In this document: piece after piece, positions 46,638 to 55,345 of the stretch
How the letters are laid out: every line of letters begins with the position of its first letter
Position numbering within the stretch: position 1 is the first letter of the stretch
From: Streptomyces coffeae
GTDB lineage: Bacteria > Actinomycetota > Actinomycetes > Streptomycetales > Streptomycetaceae
Assembly: GCF_016741875.1 (NCBI RefSeq)
Contig: NZ_JAERRF010000030.1
Span: forward strand, 33,452-97,451
DNA length: 64,000 bases
Direction: 5' to 3'
Made by a program: the position numbers and the translations under genes
The notes under the pieces: generated by a model
What the model saw: only the letters and a program-made list of their open reading frames with translations
The model's database searches: none
Told to the model about the DNA's origin: nothing

Positions 46638-46727
46638 CTGCTCCCCGCATCCGCGGGGATGGTCCCAGGAGCACGGTGACGAGCAGTAGAGCGATGGGCT
46701 GCTCCCCGCACTCGCGGGGATCCCTGC
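46638..46727. CRISPR. Two-repeat type I-E CRISPR remnant
   Basis: Repeat 1 (46638-46666, 29 bases) starts CTGCTCCCCGCATCCGCGGG and ends GATGGTCCC, the typical actinobacterial type I-E repeat. The spacer is exactly 32 bases (46667-46698). Repeat 2 (46699-46727) matches the first half but ends GATCCCTGC, so it is a decayed terminal repeat. The hairpin CCCCGC-GCGGGG is kept in both. No further repeat follows at the expected spacing, and no cas genes are present in the window. Confidence 0.82.
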
Positions 46728-46764
46728 GGCCCCAACGCTCCTTCAGGCGGAGGCGCCGATTGGC

Positions 46765-46791
46765 CCCGGCGTGCAAGCCGACTCGTCCGCC
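46765..46791 (+). repeat. attR: displaced copy of rnpB 3' end (direct repeat 2)
   Basis: CCCGGCGT-G-CA-A-GCCGACTCGTCCGCC matches 25 of 27 bases of 6621-6647 and 15 of 15 at its end. The two differences fall in the TACAGG element of RNase P conserved region V. This copy therefore looks like the free, drifting duplicate, while the copy at 6621 stays functional. Confidence 0.8.
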
Positions 46792-46822
46792 CGTGAGCCT
46801 CCCGCCCCGCTGGGAACGCGGA

Positions 46823-46862
46823 GATCCCCGACGCCCCGCACGGGGGCGGGGTGCCGGGGATC
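46823..46862. terminator. Strong hairpin, probable original rnpB terminator
   Basis: GATCCCCG (46823-46830) pairs with CGGGGATC (46855-46862), and CCCCGC (46834-46839) with GCGGGG (46846-46851), giving a long GC-rich stem. It lies 30 bases after the distal rnpB-end copy and 30 bases from the stop of the convergent protease gene. It therefore fits as the shared terminator of rnpB and the protease before the island inserted. Confidence 0.75.
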
Positions 46863-46892
46863 ACAGTCGGACCGTGTTCGGATCAGGTCACG

Positions 46893-48503
46893 TCAGCGGA
46901 CGTTGACCGCCTTCCACGCGGCGTTGACCGTCTTGTACTCGCGGCTGGTCTTGCCGTACAGGTCACCCGCGGCCTTCAAGGTGGCCTTGCGGGCGCCCTT
47001 GTAGTTGGTCGTCGAGGTCATGTAGACCGTCAGCGCGCGGTACCAGATCTTGGCGACCTTCTGGTTGCCGATGCCCTTGACGGTGGAGCCGTCCTTGGTG
47101 GGGCTGTCGTACTTCACGCCCTTGATGGTCTTCCGGCCGCTGCCCTCGCTGGCGAGGTAGAAGAAGTGGTTGCCGACTCCGGAGGAGTTGTGCACGTCCA
47201 GGTCGCCGAGGCCGGACTTCCAGTAGTCGGCGGACGAGCCGTCCAGGGAGGGCTTGTCCATGCGGCGCAGCCACGGCGGGGTGGACTGGTCGCTGAAGAG
47301 GTAGTCGGGCTTGTCGTAGCGGTTGTTGGCGTACCACTCGACCATGGTGCCGAAGATGTCGCTGGTGGCCTCGTTGAGGCCGCCGGACTCGCCTTCGTAG
47401 ACGAGGCCGGCGGTGGCGCTGGTGACGCCGTGGGTCATCTCGTGGCCCATGGTGTCCAGGTCCACCTGCTCGGCGTCGCGGTTGCCGTCGCCGTCACCGG
47501 TGAGCATGCAGAAGCACTCGTCGGACCACTGGGCGTTGTCCCACTTGTCGCCGACGTGGACGAAGACGGTGGCGGCCTTGCCGTCGTTGCGGATGCCCTT
47601 GCGGCCGAAGGTCTTCTGGAAGTAGTCCCAGGTCCAAGCGGTGTTGGCGTGGGCGTCCACACCGGCGGTGGCGCGGTTGGTGGAGAACTTCTTGCCGTCG
47701 CCCCACTCGTTGTCGCGGTCGGTGAGGAGCTTGCCGGCGCTCGGGTGCTTCAGCGAGTCGGCGTCGACGTTCTTGGCGTCCTTGGTGACGGTGCCGCGCT
47801 TGGGGTCCTTGAGCGCGTACTTGCCGTCCGACCGCTTGGTGGTGTCGATGCTGATGTCACCGGTGTACTCGGAGTGGCCCTTGCCCCTGGCCTGGTGCTG
47901 CGCGTCGTAGGACGCGATCTGCTTGCCGTTGGCGGCGTCGGTGACGATGATCTTGCCGACCGGCTCCCCGTGGGTGCCGGTGCCCATCACGGTGGTCTGC
48001 CAGGCCAGCCGCGGGGTGCCGTCGACGGCCCAGACGATCAGCTTGGGGCGGGAGGTGGCGTCCTTGACCTTGTCGGTCTTCTTCAGCGCCTGGTTGGCGG
48101 TGTGCTGGGGGGAGACGCCCGGGGTGGTCTTCTTGACGGCCACCGTACGCGCTCTGGCCCGGCTGAGGTCTCTGAAGTCGCCGTTCTTCGACTGGTGGAC
48201 GACCAAGTCGCCACCGACGACGGGGAGTCCGCGGAAGGTGCGGTCGAAGCGTATGTGCTGGGTGCCGTCGGGGTCGATGACGACGTCCTTGACGGCGAGG
48301 TCCTGTCCGGCGCCGAAGCCGAACGCCTCGGCGTGGGCGCGGACATTGGCCTCCGCGGTGGCGATGGCCTTGTCCCGCGGTGACGGGGCGGCCACGGCGG
48401 ACCCCGGCTGGGCGATCTGGAGGCCGGTGGCAACAAGAGCGGATGCTGCGGCTAGCGCGGACGCGGTTGCGATGCGTCGGCGCTGTGGGGAAGCCGATAT
48501 CAC
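46893..48503 (-). CDS. Secreted M4-family (thermolysin-like) metalloprotease
   Basis: 536 residues from the GTG at 48503, with GAGGAGA upstream. The Sec signal peptide (IATASALAAASALVATGLQI ... SAVAA) is followed by an FTP/PepSY-type propeptide (~45-200) that acts as chaperone and inhibitor. The M4 catalytic domain carries the zinc motif GHEMTHGVTSATAGLVYEGE (HEXXH) and the third ligand in SGGLNEATSDIFGTMVEWYA. The C-terminal helical subdomain has the conserved His within NSSGVGNHFFYLAS. Two cysteines close together (CFC) are notable in the catalytic domain. It is monocistronic and acts outside the cell on proteins. Confidence 0.95.
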   Translation of the reverse strand: MISASPQRRRIATASALAAASALVATGLQIAQPGSAVAAPSPRDKAIATAEANVRAHAEAFGFGAGQDLAVKDVVIDPDGTQHIRFDRTFRGLPVVGGDLVVHQSKNGDFRDLSRARARTVAVKKTTPGVSPQHTANQALKKTDKVKDATSRPKLIVWAVDGTPRLAWQTTVMGTGTHGEPVGKIIVTDAANGKQIASYDAQHQARGKGHSEYTGDISIDTTKRSDGKYALKDPKRGTVTKDAKNVDADSLKHPSAGKLLTDRDNEWGDGKKFSTNRATAGVDAHANTAWTWDYFQKTFGRKGIRNDGKAATVFVHVGDKWDNAQWSDECFCMLTGDGDGNRDAEQVDLDTMGHEMTHGVTSATAGLVYEGESGGLNEATSDIFGTMVEWYANNRYDKPDYLFSDQSTPPWLRRMDKPSLDGSSADYWKSGLGDLDVHNSSGVGNHFFYLASEGSGRKTIKGVKYDSPTKDGSTVKGIGNQKVAKIWYRALTVYMTSTTNYKGARKATLKAAGDLYGKTSREYKTVNAAWKAVNVR

Positions 48504-48781
48504 GCTGTATCTCCTCGGGGGAGTTGACGGACAGATGGTGAGATCTTGTCGTTAACAGCGAGATAACTGATCAAATCTGACTGATCTTTACCTGAATTTG
48601 ACAGGATTCTCTGTGCTTCCCTGCATGAAGACGGTCCGAACCGGTCGCGGGTTGAGTCATCGCGGTCATAACCCATCAGTGACCGCTGCATTTTGACCGC
48701 CGTGCACACCGCCGTGCACACCGAACGACGCGCGGCCGCCCGGGAGATCCCGGACGGCCGCGCGGTGTGCGTGTCGCTATA

Positions 48782-50131
48782 TCACCGCCGTGGCGCGTGG
48801 CCGACGGCCTCCTGACGCTCCTCGCGATCGGTCCGCGCCGCGTGCGGGCGCCGCGGGCGCCCGATCAGCACCGCCAGATGCACCGTGACCATCACCGCGG
48901 CGGTCACGGCGGCGCTGTGCCACAGCAATGCGTCCATCCGGCCCGCCGAGAGATACGCGCCCGCGGCCACCGCCACCACCGCGCACACCGCCCGGTCGAT
49001 GATGCTCTCCACCGACAGCAGGGTGGCGCGCGGAGCGCCCTTCGGCACGGCGTCGTTCACCAGCTTGCGCTGGATCGGATACGCGAAACCGGTGACCGCC
49101 GAGAACAGACAGAGCAGGGCGACCGCCGCCAGCGGCCCGCCGAGGGTGATCCCGGCCAGGGACACCGCCATCGCCAGGCTCAAGCCGGACACCATCGTCA
49201 GCGGTTTCAGTCTGCGCCCCAGCCACTGCGGCCGGGCCGCGCCCACGGCCTCGGCCACCGTCACCGCCGCCAGCACACTGCCGTGCGAGGTCTCCGGGAT
49301 GCCCTGGTCGATCAGGATCGGCTGGAACAGGTTCACCTGGCAGATCCGGGAGAGCGTGAAAACGGCCACGCCCTGCACCATCACCAGGGCGAGCCACGGG
49401 GAGCGGCGCAGATGGCGCAGCGCGCCCCCGGCTTCCTTCCAGACCCCCGACCGGCGTTCGCCCGTCTCGCTCTCCGCGTTCCCGGCCAGCCGGGGCAGCG
49501 CCATCACGCACGCCAGTGACGCCGCGGCGCTGGCCGCGCTGAGGACGTACGGTGTGGGCCGGGACACCGCCATCAGCGGCCCCACCAGCGGCCAGCACAC
49601 CACCTTCGCGGCCAGCCCGAGTGCCCGCGCGGTCCCCTCGGCGCGCAGATAGTGGTCGTCCGCGCCCTCCGCGTGCAGCGCGTCGTAGAGGTACGCGCTG
49701 GCCGCGCCCGAGGTGAGGGAGCGGCCGGCGGCGATGGCGAGGAAGTGGACCAGGAAGCCGGTGTAGTCGGGGGAGAGGACCGGGGCGAGGTTGGCCGCGG
49801 TCATCACCACCGCGCCCGCGCGCAGACAGTTGCGGGCGCCGATCCGGTCGGCCACCAGACCGGTCGGAATCTCGAACAGGCAGAACGCGATGTAGTAGAT
49901 GGACTGGATGCCGAAGATCTGCGCGTCCGAGAGCCCGGCCTCCCGCTGGTAGGCATAGAAGACCGGCATCCACCACAGCAGGTTGAACAGCAGCTGGAAG
50001 CCGTTGTTGAGGGCGATGACCCGGCGGGACCCGGCGGTGAGCGGGGATCGCCCCTTCGCCGGGACCCGCCCCTCCGCCGGGACCCGCCCCTCCGCCGGGG
50101 AGCGGCGGAGGAACGGTATGCGGCCCCTCAC
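48782..50131 (-). CDS. MFS transporter of the ATP-grasp cluster
   Basis: 449 residues from the GTG at 50131, overlapping the stop of the PEP-synthase-like gene (GTGA). The charged N-terminal tail contains a tandem repeat (AEGRVPAEGRVPAKGR). About twelve hydrophobic helices follow, with the MFS loop pattern GLVADRIGARNCLRAGAVV between helices 2 and 3. The family is that of multidrug or product exporters. It is the last gene of the three-gene ATP-grasp/PEP-synthase-like/MFS operon, so it most likely exports the cluster product or confers self-resistance. Confidence 0.9.
   Translation of the reverse strand: MRGRIPFLRRSPAEGRVPAEGRVPAKGRSPLTAGSRRVIALNNGFQLLFNLLWWMPVFYAYQREAGLSDAQIFGIQSIYYIAFCLFEIPTGLVADRIGARNCLRAGAVVMTAANLAPVLSPDYTGFLVHFLAIAAGRSLTSGAASAYLYDALHAEGADDHYLRAEGTARALGLAAKVVCWPLVGPLMAVSRPTPYVLSAASAAASLACVMALPRLAGNAESETGERRSGVWKEAGGALRHLRRSPWLALVMVQGVAVFTLSRICQVNLFQPILIDQGIPETSHGSVLAAVTVAEAVGAARPQWLGRRLKPLTMVSGLSLAMAVSLAGITLGGPLAAVALLCLFSAVTGFAYPIQRKLVNDAVPKGAPRATLLSVESIIDRAVCAVVAVAAGAYLSAGRMDALLWHSAAVTAAVMVTVHLAVLIGRPRRPHAARTDREERQEAVGHAPRR
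50049..50102. repeat. Three 18-base tandem repeats in the MFS gene
   Basis: Three copies of CGCCCCTCCGCCGGGACC, the first with one substitution and the last diverging at its end. They lie in the N-terminal codons of the transporter and encode a repeated six-residue EGRVPA-type unit. In-frame expansion or contraction would be tolerated. Confidence 0.85.
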
Positions 50132-52137
50132 AGCGCGTACGGGCGGAGCTGGACCAGCCGGAAGCCGCCTTCGTCGGTCATCAGCCACTCGATGTCCAGC
50201 GGATCGTCCGGGTCGTACGAGAAGTGCGACTGGAGCAGCCGCCCGGTGAGCGCGAGATCCGCCAGCCGCGCCCGGTCCGGGGCGGGCAGGTCCGCGCCGG
50301 ACGAGCCGAGGTCCACGGTGCGGCCCCCGCCCTCCACGGTGTTGTACAGGTATTGCAGCGGCAGCGCCGTTCCGTCGACGACGCTCTCGGGCGAACCGGG
50401 CGTGCAGTTGATGTAGACGTTGCGGAAGTCCTCGCGCCGGGTGGGGTTGCAGGTGACCAGCACCCCGCCGAGCTCGGCCGGGGTGTACTCCTGGACGATG
50501 ACGCCCATGTAGGTGTCGTCCAGGGAGATGCCCGCCTCGTGGCGGAGCCGCACACTGCGCGGCGACAGCAGCGAGGCCCACACCTGCCGTACGGCGTCCA
50601 GGAGTTCGGCGGTGCCGTGCACCGTGGTGATGGAGTCGTAGACCCCGGCGGCGGAGAACCCCGGCAGATCCTCGGCGTTGGAGGAGGAGCGGACCACCAG
50701 CCGCCGGCGGCACACGCTGCCGGCGAACGGCGCGGTGATCCGCGCCGCCACCTCGTCCGGCACCGGGGTGCCGCGCACCAGCTGCTGAAGGCTCAGACAC
50801 AGCGGGTCCAGCACATCGTCGGCGCCCTGCTCCAGCGCCATCTTCAGCTTGCCGATGCCCTGTTGGAGGGCGGGCGAGGAGATCAGGAAACGGTGCTGGA
50901 GGGCGAACGGCAGCGCCACGCCCTCGGGCGCGGTGACGGTGGCGGCCACGAACTCCGAGGCCGCCTGGCGCAGCGCCGCGGGGTCGGCGGACGCGGTCAG
51001 CCGGGAGGCGAGATGGCCGTACAGATCCCTTCTCGGCGGCCGGGGCCGGCCGTAGAAGGCGGTGAGATCGGCGGTGCGGCTGTCCAGCACATGGTGGAAT
51101 TCACCGAGGTTGGCAGCCTTGGTGCCGTAGCGGTCGTGGTCCTCACGGCGCAGTCTGCGCAGTTCCAGGACGGGCATGTCCTCCAGCAGCGGCGGCTCGA
51201 GCCGGATCCGCTGCTGATGCCATAGGGGCTCCTCCAGTTCGGGCACCTCGTGCAGCCGGACCAGGCTCACCTCGTCGTCCCGGACCCGGTAGCACACCCA
51301 GGCCCCGTCCAGTCCCTCCGCCTCCACCAGCCGGGGCATGTCCCGCACGATGGCGTTGGGGATGCCCCAGCCGGAGGCCAGCACATTGGTGTGGGACAGC
51401 GGGGTGATGGGGGCGGCGTTGATGAATCCGGCCACCCGCGGTACGTCGTCCGGCAGACAGTCCATGGCCACGATGTCCGACCAGCCGAGGCCCGCGGCGC
51501 GTTCGCGGTATTCCTCCAGCGAGCCGAACCAGTGCAGACGCCCGATGGCCTCACCGGTGTTCAGCGGGGTGCGGGGGCGGCTGACGAACAGCTCATGGCT
51601 GAGGATGCGCGGCAGCCGTACGTCGCTGACCACGGCCAGCGCGGCCTCCTGGGCGTGGTTGGCGGGTTTCAGCAGCAGCGGCAGCCGCCCGTCCACCCGC
51701 TCCCGGACGAAGTCGTAGAACTCCTGGAGCAGCGGGCCGTCCATGGTGTCGGCCTCGGTGGTCTCCAGCACCAGGAACGGGCGCTCCCGGCCCTCGGTGT
51801 CCTCGTCGGCGTGCAGTGACAGCACACCGAGCAGGAAACGGCGGTCGGGGTCGGAGTACACCGAGGCGTTGAACGCGTCCAGCCGGGCGTCGAGTTCGTC
51901 CAGGCCCATCCCGAGGATGCGGGTGGCCACATAGTTGACGTGGAACGGGTGGACGGCGGTGTCCAGCAGATGCCAGGTGTGCTCGGCGCGGTCGACCACC
52001 ACCTTCAGATACGGATGTCCGGCCAGCACTCCGGACAGGGTCCGGAACAGTGGCAGCGACAGGTTCTCGCCGACCACGGTGGCATCGGTGCCGGGCGCGG
52101 TGGCCGGGCTGGGAAACGCGCTGAGGCCGGCCATCAC
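50128..52137 (-). CDS. PEP-synthase/PPDK-like ATP-dependent dikinase
   Basis: About 669 residues from the GTG at 52137 (next codon ATG), overlapping the stop of the ATP-grasp gene. The C-terminal ~300 residues form the pyruvate-phosphate-dikinase ATP-binding domain: RRLVVRSSSNAEDLPGFSAA, then GVIVQEYTPAELGGVLVTCN and DIEWLMTDEGGFRLVQLRPY. A swivelling phosphohistidine-like segment, APITPLSHTNVLASGWGIPN, lies upstream in the middle, with His in the TxLSHxxV context. The order (His domain before the ATP domain) is the reverse of PEP synthase. It may phosphorylate or activate a small molecule for the neighbouring ligase. The N-terminal ~250 residues have no assignment. Confidence 0.85.
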   Translation of the reverse strand: MMAGLSAFPSPATAPGTDATVVGENLSLPLFRTLSGVLAGHPYLKVVVDRAEHTWHLLDTAVHPFHVNYVATRILGMGLDELDARLDAFNASVYSDPDRRFLLGVLSLHADEDTEGRERPFLVLETTEADTMDGPLLQEFYDFVRERVDGRLPLLLKPANHAQEAALAVVSDVRLPRILSHELFVSRPRTPLNTGEAIGRLHWFGSLEEYRERAAGLGWSDIVAMDCLPDDVPRVAGFINAAPITPLSHTNVLASGWGIPNAIVRDMPRLVEAEGLDGAWVCYRVRDDEVSLVRLHEVPELEEPLWHQQRIRLEPPLLEDMPVLELRRLRREDHDRYGTKAANLGEFHHVLDSRTADLTAFYGRPRPPRRDLYGHLASRLTASADPAALRQAASEFVAATVTAPEGVALPFALQHRFLISSPALQQGIGKLKMALEQGADDVLDPLCLSLQQLVRGTPVPDEVAARITAPFAGSVCRRRLVVRSSSNAEDLPGFSAAGVYDSITTVHGTAELLDAVRQVWASLLSPRSVRLRHEAGISLDDTYMGVIVQEYTPAELGGVLVTCNPTRREDFRNVYINCTPGSPESVVDGTALPLQYLYNTVEGGGRTVDLGSSGADLPAPDRARLADLALTGRLLQSHFSYDPDDPLDIEWLMTDEGGFRLVQLRPYAL

Positions 52138-53516
52138 GGCCTCCCGATGGGCGGGGCGGGCGGAAGGACGGTGGGCAGGGCGTCGTTGAGTCGTTCGAAG
52201 TCACGTATCACCGTGACCGGATCGTCGGCGACGAGCTGACACAGCGCCGCCATGGAGTTCGCGCCCGCGGCCGGGTCGTAGACCGGCACCGGTGTGCCGT
52301 CGGGCAGCGAGTGCTCGGCCACCTCCGTCAGCCGCGCCCCGGTGGAGATCAGCCCGGAGCGCTGGACGGCGGCGAAGTCCCACAGCCGCCGGTCCGGCCA
52401 CGGCGCGCCGGAGCCGCCCACGGCCAGCACCACCAGCGATCCGGCCGCGCCCTTGGCGTCGGCGGCGCCGAGCACCGAACCCGGCCCGGGGGCGGGCCAG
52501 TCGACCTCGCGGCCGAGCAGCCGGTCGATGAGCATGCCGATGACGTCCACCCCGAAGACGTCCTCGATCTGCGGCACGGTCATCGCGCCGCCGAACCGGG
52601 CGGCGGTCTCGATGACCCACATCCGCCCGTCGGCGCCCAGCTTGATCTCGGTGTGGGTGCCGCAGGTGCGCAGCCCGAGCGTGTCCACGGCGGCCGTCGC
52701 GAGCTCCACCACCTTCCGCTGGGCGTCCTCGGGCAGCAGGGCGGGGGTGATCCCGGCGCGTTCGGTGAACGGCTCGATGGTGGGCATCCGTCCGCTCAGG
52801 CACACCGGGTGGTAGACGCCCTCGGCCACCACGCCCTCGACGCTCACGTAGTCGCCCCAGCCGGGTTCCTCGAACCAGTCCCCGGCCGTGCCCGTCACGA
52901 TCTCCTCGACCAGGAAGTCCGCGTCCGCCCCGGCCACATGGAGCTCGGCGTAGCCCTGGCGGGCGGACTCCTCCATCACCTCACGGGCCCGCGCCCAGGC
53001 GGGCGCGATGTCCTGTGGGCCGCGCAGGATCTGATGGGCGGTGGACCCGGCGCTCCAGGCGGCCTTCATCAGCATCGGGTACGGGATCTCGGCCGCGGCC
53101 TCGTGCAGATCGCGCTCGGTCGCCACGGAGCGGAACCGCGGCTGGGACACCCCGTGCGCGTCCCAGGTGCGGCGCATCATCCGCTTGTCGCGGGCGAGCA
53201 CACAGTGCGCACCGGCCCCGGCGAGGCCGAGCCGCTCGGCGGCGTCGGCCACCGCCACCACGGCGTACTCGGACGGGGTGAACACCGCGTCGGCGCCGAC
53301 GGCCTGTGCCTGAGCCGTGATCAGCGCCACGAGGTCGTGGGACGCGGTGTCCGCGGGGGCGACCACCGAGGCACAGAGCCGGGTGACCGCATCGCGTGTG
53401 GAGGGCGGAAGGGGACTGAGCACGAGCAGATGCACTTCGGCCTTCGCGGCGACCCGGGACAGCGCGTATTCCAGCGGCGGCCCGCCCTTGGCGTAGACAA
53501 ACAGCACCTTACTCAC
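52134..53516 (-). CDS. ATP-grasp carboxylate-amine ligase
   Basis: 460 residues. MSKVLFVYAKGGPPLEYALS starts a Rossmann-like preATP domain. The ATP-grasp fold follows (YPMLMKAAWSAGSTAHQILR, LVEEIVTGTAGDWFEEPGWG). The metal-binding end reads RTCGTHTEIKLGADGRMWVI then ETAARFGGAMTVPQIEDVFG. These enzymes join a carboxylate to an amine through an acyl phosphate; BacD-like dipeptide ligases are the closest functional analogy. It is the first full-size gene of the operon with the dikinase-like and MFS genes. A short peptide gene upstream on the same strand is a possible substrate, which would make this a RiPP-like or peptide-tailoring cluster. Confidence 0.9.
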   Translation of the reverse strand: MSKVLFVYAKGGPPLEYALSRVAAKAEVHLLVLSPLPPSTRDAVTRLCASVVAPADTASHDLVALITAQAQAVGADAVFTPSEYAVVAVADAAERLGLAGAGAHCVLARDKRMMRRTWDAHGVSQPRFRSVATERDLHEAAAEIPYPMLMKAAWSAGSTAHQILRGPQDIAPAWARAREVMEESARQGYAELHVAGADADFLVEEIVTGTAGDWFEEPGWGDYVSVEGVVAEGVYHPVCLSGRMPTIEPFTERAGITPALLPEDAQRKVVELATAAVDTLGLRTCGTHTEIKLGADGRMWVIETAARFGGAMTVPQIEDVFGVDVIGMLIDRLLGREVDWPAPGPGSVLGAADAKGAAGSLVVLAVGGSGAPWPDRRLWDFAAVQRSGLISTGARLTEVAEHSLPDGTPVPVYDPAAGANSMAALCQLVADDPVTVIRDFERLNDALPTVLPPAPPIGRP

Positions 53517-53597
53517 AGATAACGACTCCTCGGTTCAGAGTTTCTCGATGGCTCAGCGAAACCGGCGGGCTGGCACTTCCGCCGCGATCCGGGCCCG

Positions 53598-53705
53598 TCA
53601 AGCGAACCAGTCGGGCACCACGCTTACCCACCGAACCGGGGGCGGGCGCTCAGGCAAATGCCTGAGTGTCACGAGGAGTTCACGGTGAGCGAGGACCTCA
53701 GGCAT
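53598..53705 (-). CDS. Possible 35-residue peptide gene upstream of ATP-grasp gene
   Basis: An ATG at 53705 with AAGGG about 8 bases upstream opens a 35-codon frame. It begins MPEVLAHRELLVTLRHLPER and ends PPPVRWVSVVPDWFA before TGA, 81 bases from the ATP-grasp start and on the same strand. A leader-like helical half followed by an aromatic/Pro-rich core is what a modified-peptide precursor would look like. The frame remains open upstream to 53882, so a longer protein cannot be excluded, and the region also overlaps the promoter area of the divergent regulator. This could be a chance ORF. Confidence 0.4.
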   Translation of the reverse strand: MPEVLAHRELLVTLRHLPERPPPVRWVSVVPDWFA

Positions 53706-53833
53706 GGGTTTCGGCCCTTCTCGGCCCCTTGTGCGTTCCGGCCGGTTACGGTGCATGCACGCACGGTGTCTGGGCAAGCCTTGGCCATGCCTTCGGTCGT
53801 CGATGCCCGGAGGCCGGACCGGAAAGGCGGCAG

Positions 53834-55156
53834 GTGTCCGATATGGGCCTGAGTACGCTGCTTGAGCGCATGCCCGTGTCATGGTGGGAAGCCGATGAGG
53901 GGCTGCGCATCGTCAACTGCGGTGGTGGCGCGTTCCACGACCCGGGCACCGCACAGCGATTCGTCGACAGCCTCGGCGGTACGGCCGACGGACGGCGGGA
54001 GGGGGCGGCCGCCGACGACCGGGAGGCGGGGATCGACCGCCGCCAGGTCCGGTTCGGCGGGCGGCTGTTCGACGTCACCTCCTACCCCGGGCGGCTCGCC
54101 GGTGGCCGCCGGGGCGGGACCAGCGGGCTCGCGGTGGACATCAGCGCCCTGGACCTCGGCCGGCGCGACCACACCGCCTTCACCGACTTCGCGGACTACG
54201 CGCCCGCCGCCGCCTTCATCCGCGACGCGGGTGGCCGCTATCTGTGGGCCAACCACGCCTACGCTCATCTGTACGGCACCTCCGCCGAGGCCGTGATCGG
54301 CAGCAGTGTCACCGACTTCGACGCCCCCGAGGACGTGGCCACCTTCCAGACCCTGGACCGGCAGGTGCTCAGCTCCGGCAGACCGGTGCGGCACACCCTC
54401 GACTACCACCGCCCGGACGGCTCCCCCGGACGCGCGGTCGGCCATCGCTTCCCGGTGGCCGAGGGCGACCGGACCTGTGTGGCCGGGATCTACATCGACA
54501 TCACCGACTACACCCTCGCCCTCAGTCAGCGGCGTGCCGCCGAGGAGGACCTCCAGGCGCTCAGCGAACACAGCGGACTGCCCTGCGCCCTGCTCTCGAC
54601 GGGCGGCCGGATACGCCGGGTCAGCGCCTCGGCCGCGGAACTGCTGCGGGTTCATGTCCCCGACCTGCTCGGCCGCCCCGCCCACCGCTATCTGGCCCCC
54701 GCCGAGGATCTGGCCGGACTGCGCCACGCCTGGCGGGATCTGGTGAACCGGCGCAGACGCCGGGTCCAGACCTCCGCGGCCTTCCTCGACGCGCGGGGCG
54801 AGGAGTGGCGGGCCCGGCTGCTGCTCACCGCCGTCGGCAGCGGCTCACGGCGGGCCCGCGGCGTCTGGGTGGTGCTGCCCCACCACACCCTGCCGCACCG
54901 GCCACTGCCGCCGCTCACCGCGGCGCAGTTGCGCATCCTCACCCTGCTGTCCGCCGGACACGGCAACAATGAGATCGCCGCCTCCCTCCGGCTCTCGCGG
55001 CAGACGCTGGACTACCACCTCGGCCGGCTGCGGGAGTTGCTGGAGGCGCCCACCCGGCTGGCGCTGGTCAGCCGGGCGTATGTGCTGGGTATCCTCGATC
55101 CGCAGGCATGGCCGCCGCGCTCGGCCGTCGGCCGCCGTCCGGCCGGTCCTTGCTGA
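53834..55156 (+). CDS. PAS-domain LuxR-type regulator
   Basis: 440 residues from a GTG at 53834 (GGAAAGG upstream; an ATG at 53843 is the alternative). A short sensor-like N-terminal domain is followed by a PAS domain at ~115-230 (PAAAFIRDAGGRYLWANHAY ... GIYIDITDYT) and a second PAS-like block (~245-330). The C-terminal LuxR/GerE helix-turn-helix reads LTAAQLRILTLLSAGHGNNE then LRLSRQTLDYHLGRLRELL. No kinase or receiver domain is present, so it is a one-component sensor. It is divergent from the ATP-grasp cluster and the likely controller of it. Confidence 0.88.
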   Translation: MSDMGLSTLLERMPVSWWEADEGLRIVNCGGGAFHDPGTAQRFVDSLGGTADGRREGAAADDREAGIDRRQVRFGGRLFDVTSYPGRLAGGRRGGTSGLAVDISALDLGRRDHTAFTDFADYAPAAAFIRDAGGRYLWANHAYAHLYGTSAEAVIGSSVTDFDAPEDVATFQTLDRQVLSSGRPVRHTLDYHRPDGSPGRAVGHRFPVAEGDRTCVAGIYIDITDYTLALSQRRAAEEDLQALSEHSGLPCALLSTGGRIRRVSASAAELLRVHVPDLLGRPAHRYLAPAEDLAGLRHAWRDLVNRRRRRVQTSAAFLDARGEEWRARLLLTAVGSGSRRARGVWVVLPHHTLPHRPLPPLTAAQLRILTLLSAGHGNNEIAASLRLSRQTLDYHLGRLRELLEAPTRLALVSRAYVLGILDPQAWPPRSAVGRRPAGPC

Positions 55157-55345
55157 ACCCCGCCCGTTCCCGCTGAACGCGGGCTGCTGAACGCGGCCGG
55201 TTCCCGCCCAAGGGCGCGGCGAGTGTGGGGTGGTTCACAGCGCCGCCACCCATCTCCTGAATGAATTCTTGTTATCCGGTGTCCCGGCCCGGGTCTCCCT
55301 CAGTGCCAGGACGACGAGTCGAGCTCAGGAAATGGGGCGCTGAGA

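Larger units (their letters stand above)
6621..46791. mobile_element. Genomic island integrated at the 3' end of rnpB
   Basis: The element is bounded by direct repeats at 6621-6647 and 46765-46791. It contains the whole defence locus plus phage and CRISPR remnants. The rnpB-proximal repeat completes a functional RNase P RNA; the distal repeat is a decayed copy of the rnpB end. This is how integrases that use stable RNA genes usually leave their target. I found no intact tyrosine or serine integrase, relaxase or Tra gene inside, so the element is probably immobilised. A terminase C-terminal fragment (44180-44661) hints at a prophage contribution. The layout could also be several nested insertions sharing one site. 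Confidence 0.72.

Noticed and set aside
6621..46791. An integrase or excisionase gene inside the island.
   Set aside because: I looked for tyrosine-recombinase R-H-R-Y patterns and serine-recombinase N-termini near both ends and found none. The HTH of the methylase resembles excisionase but is fused to the methylase.
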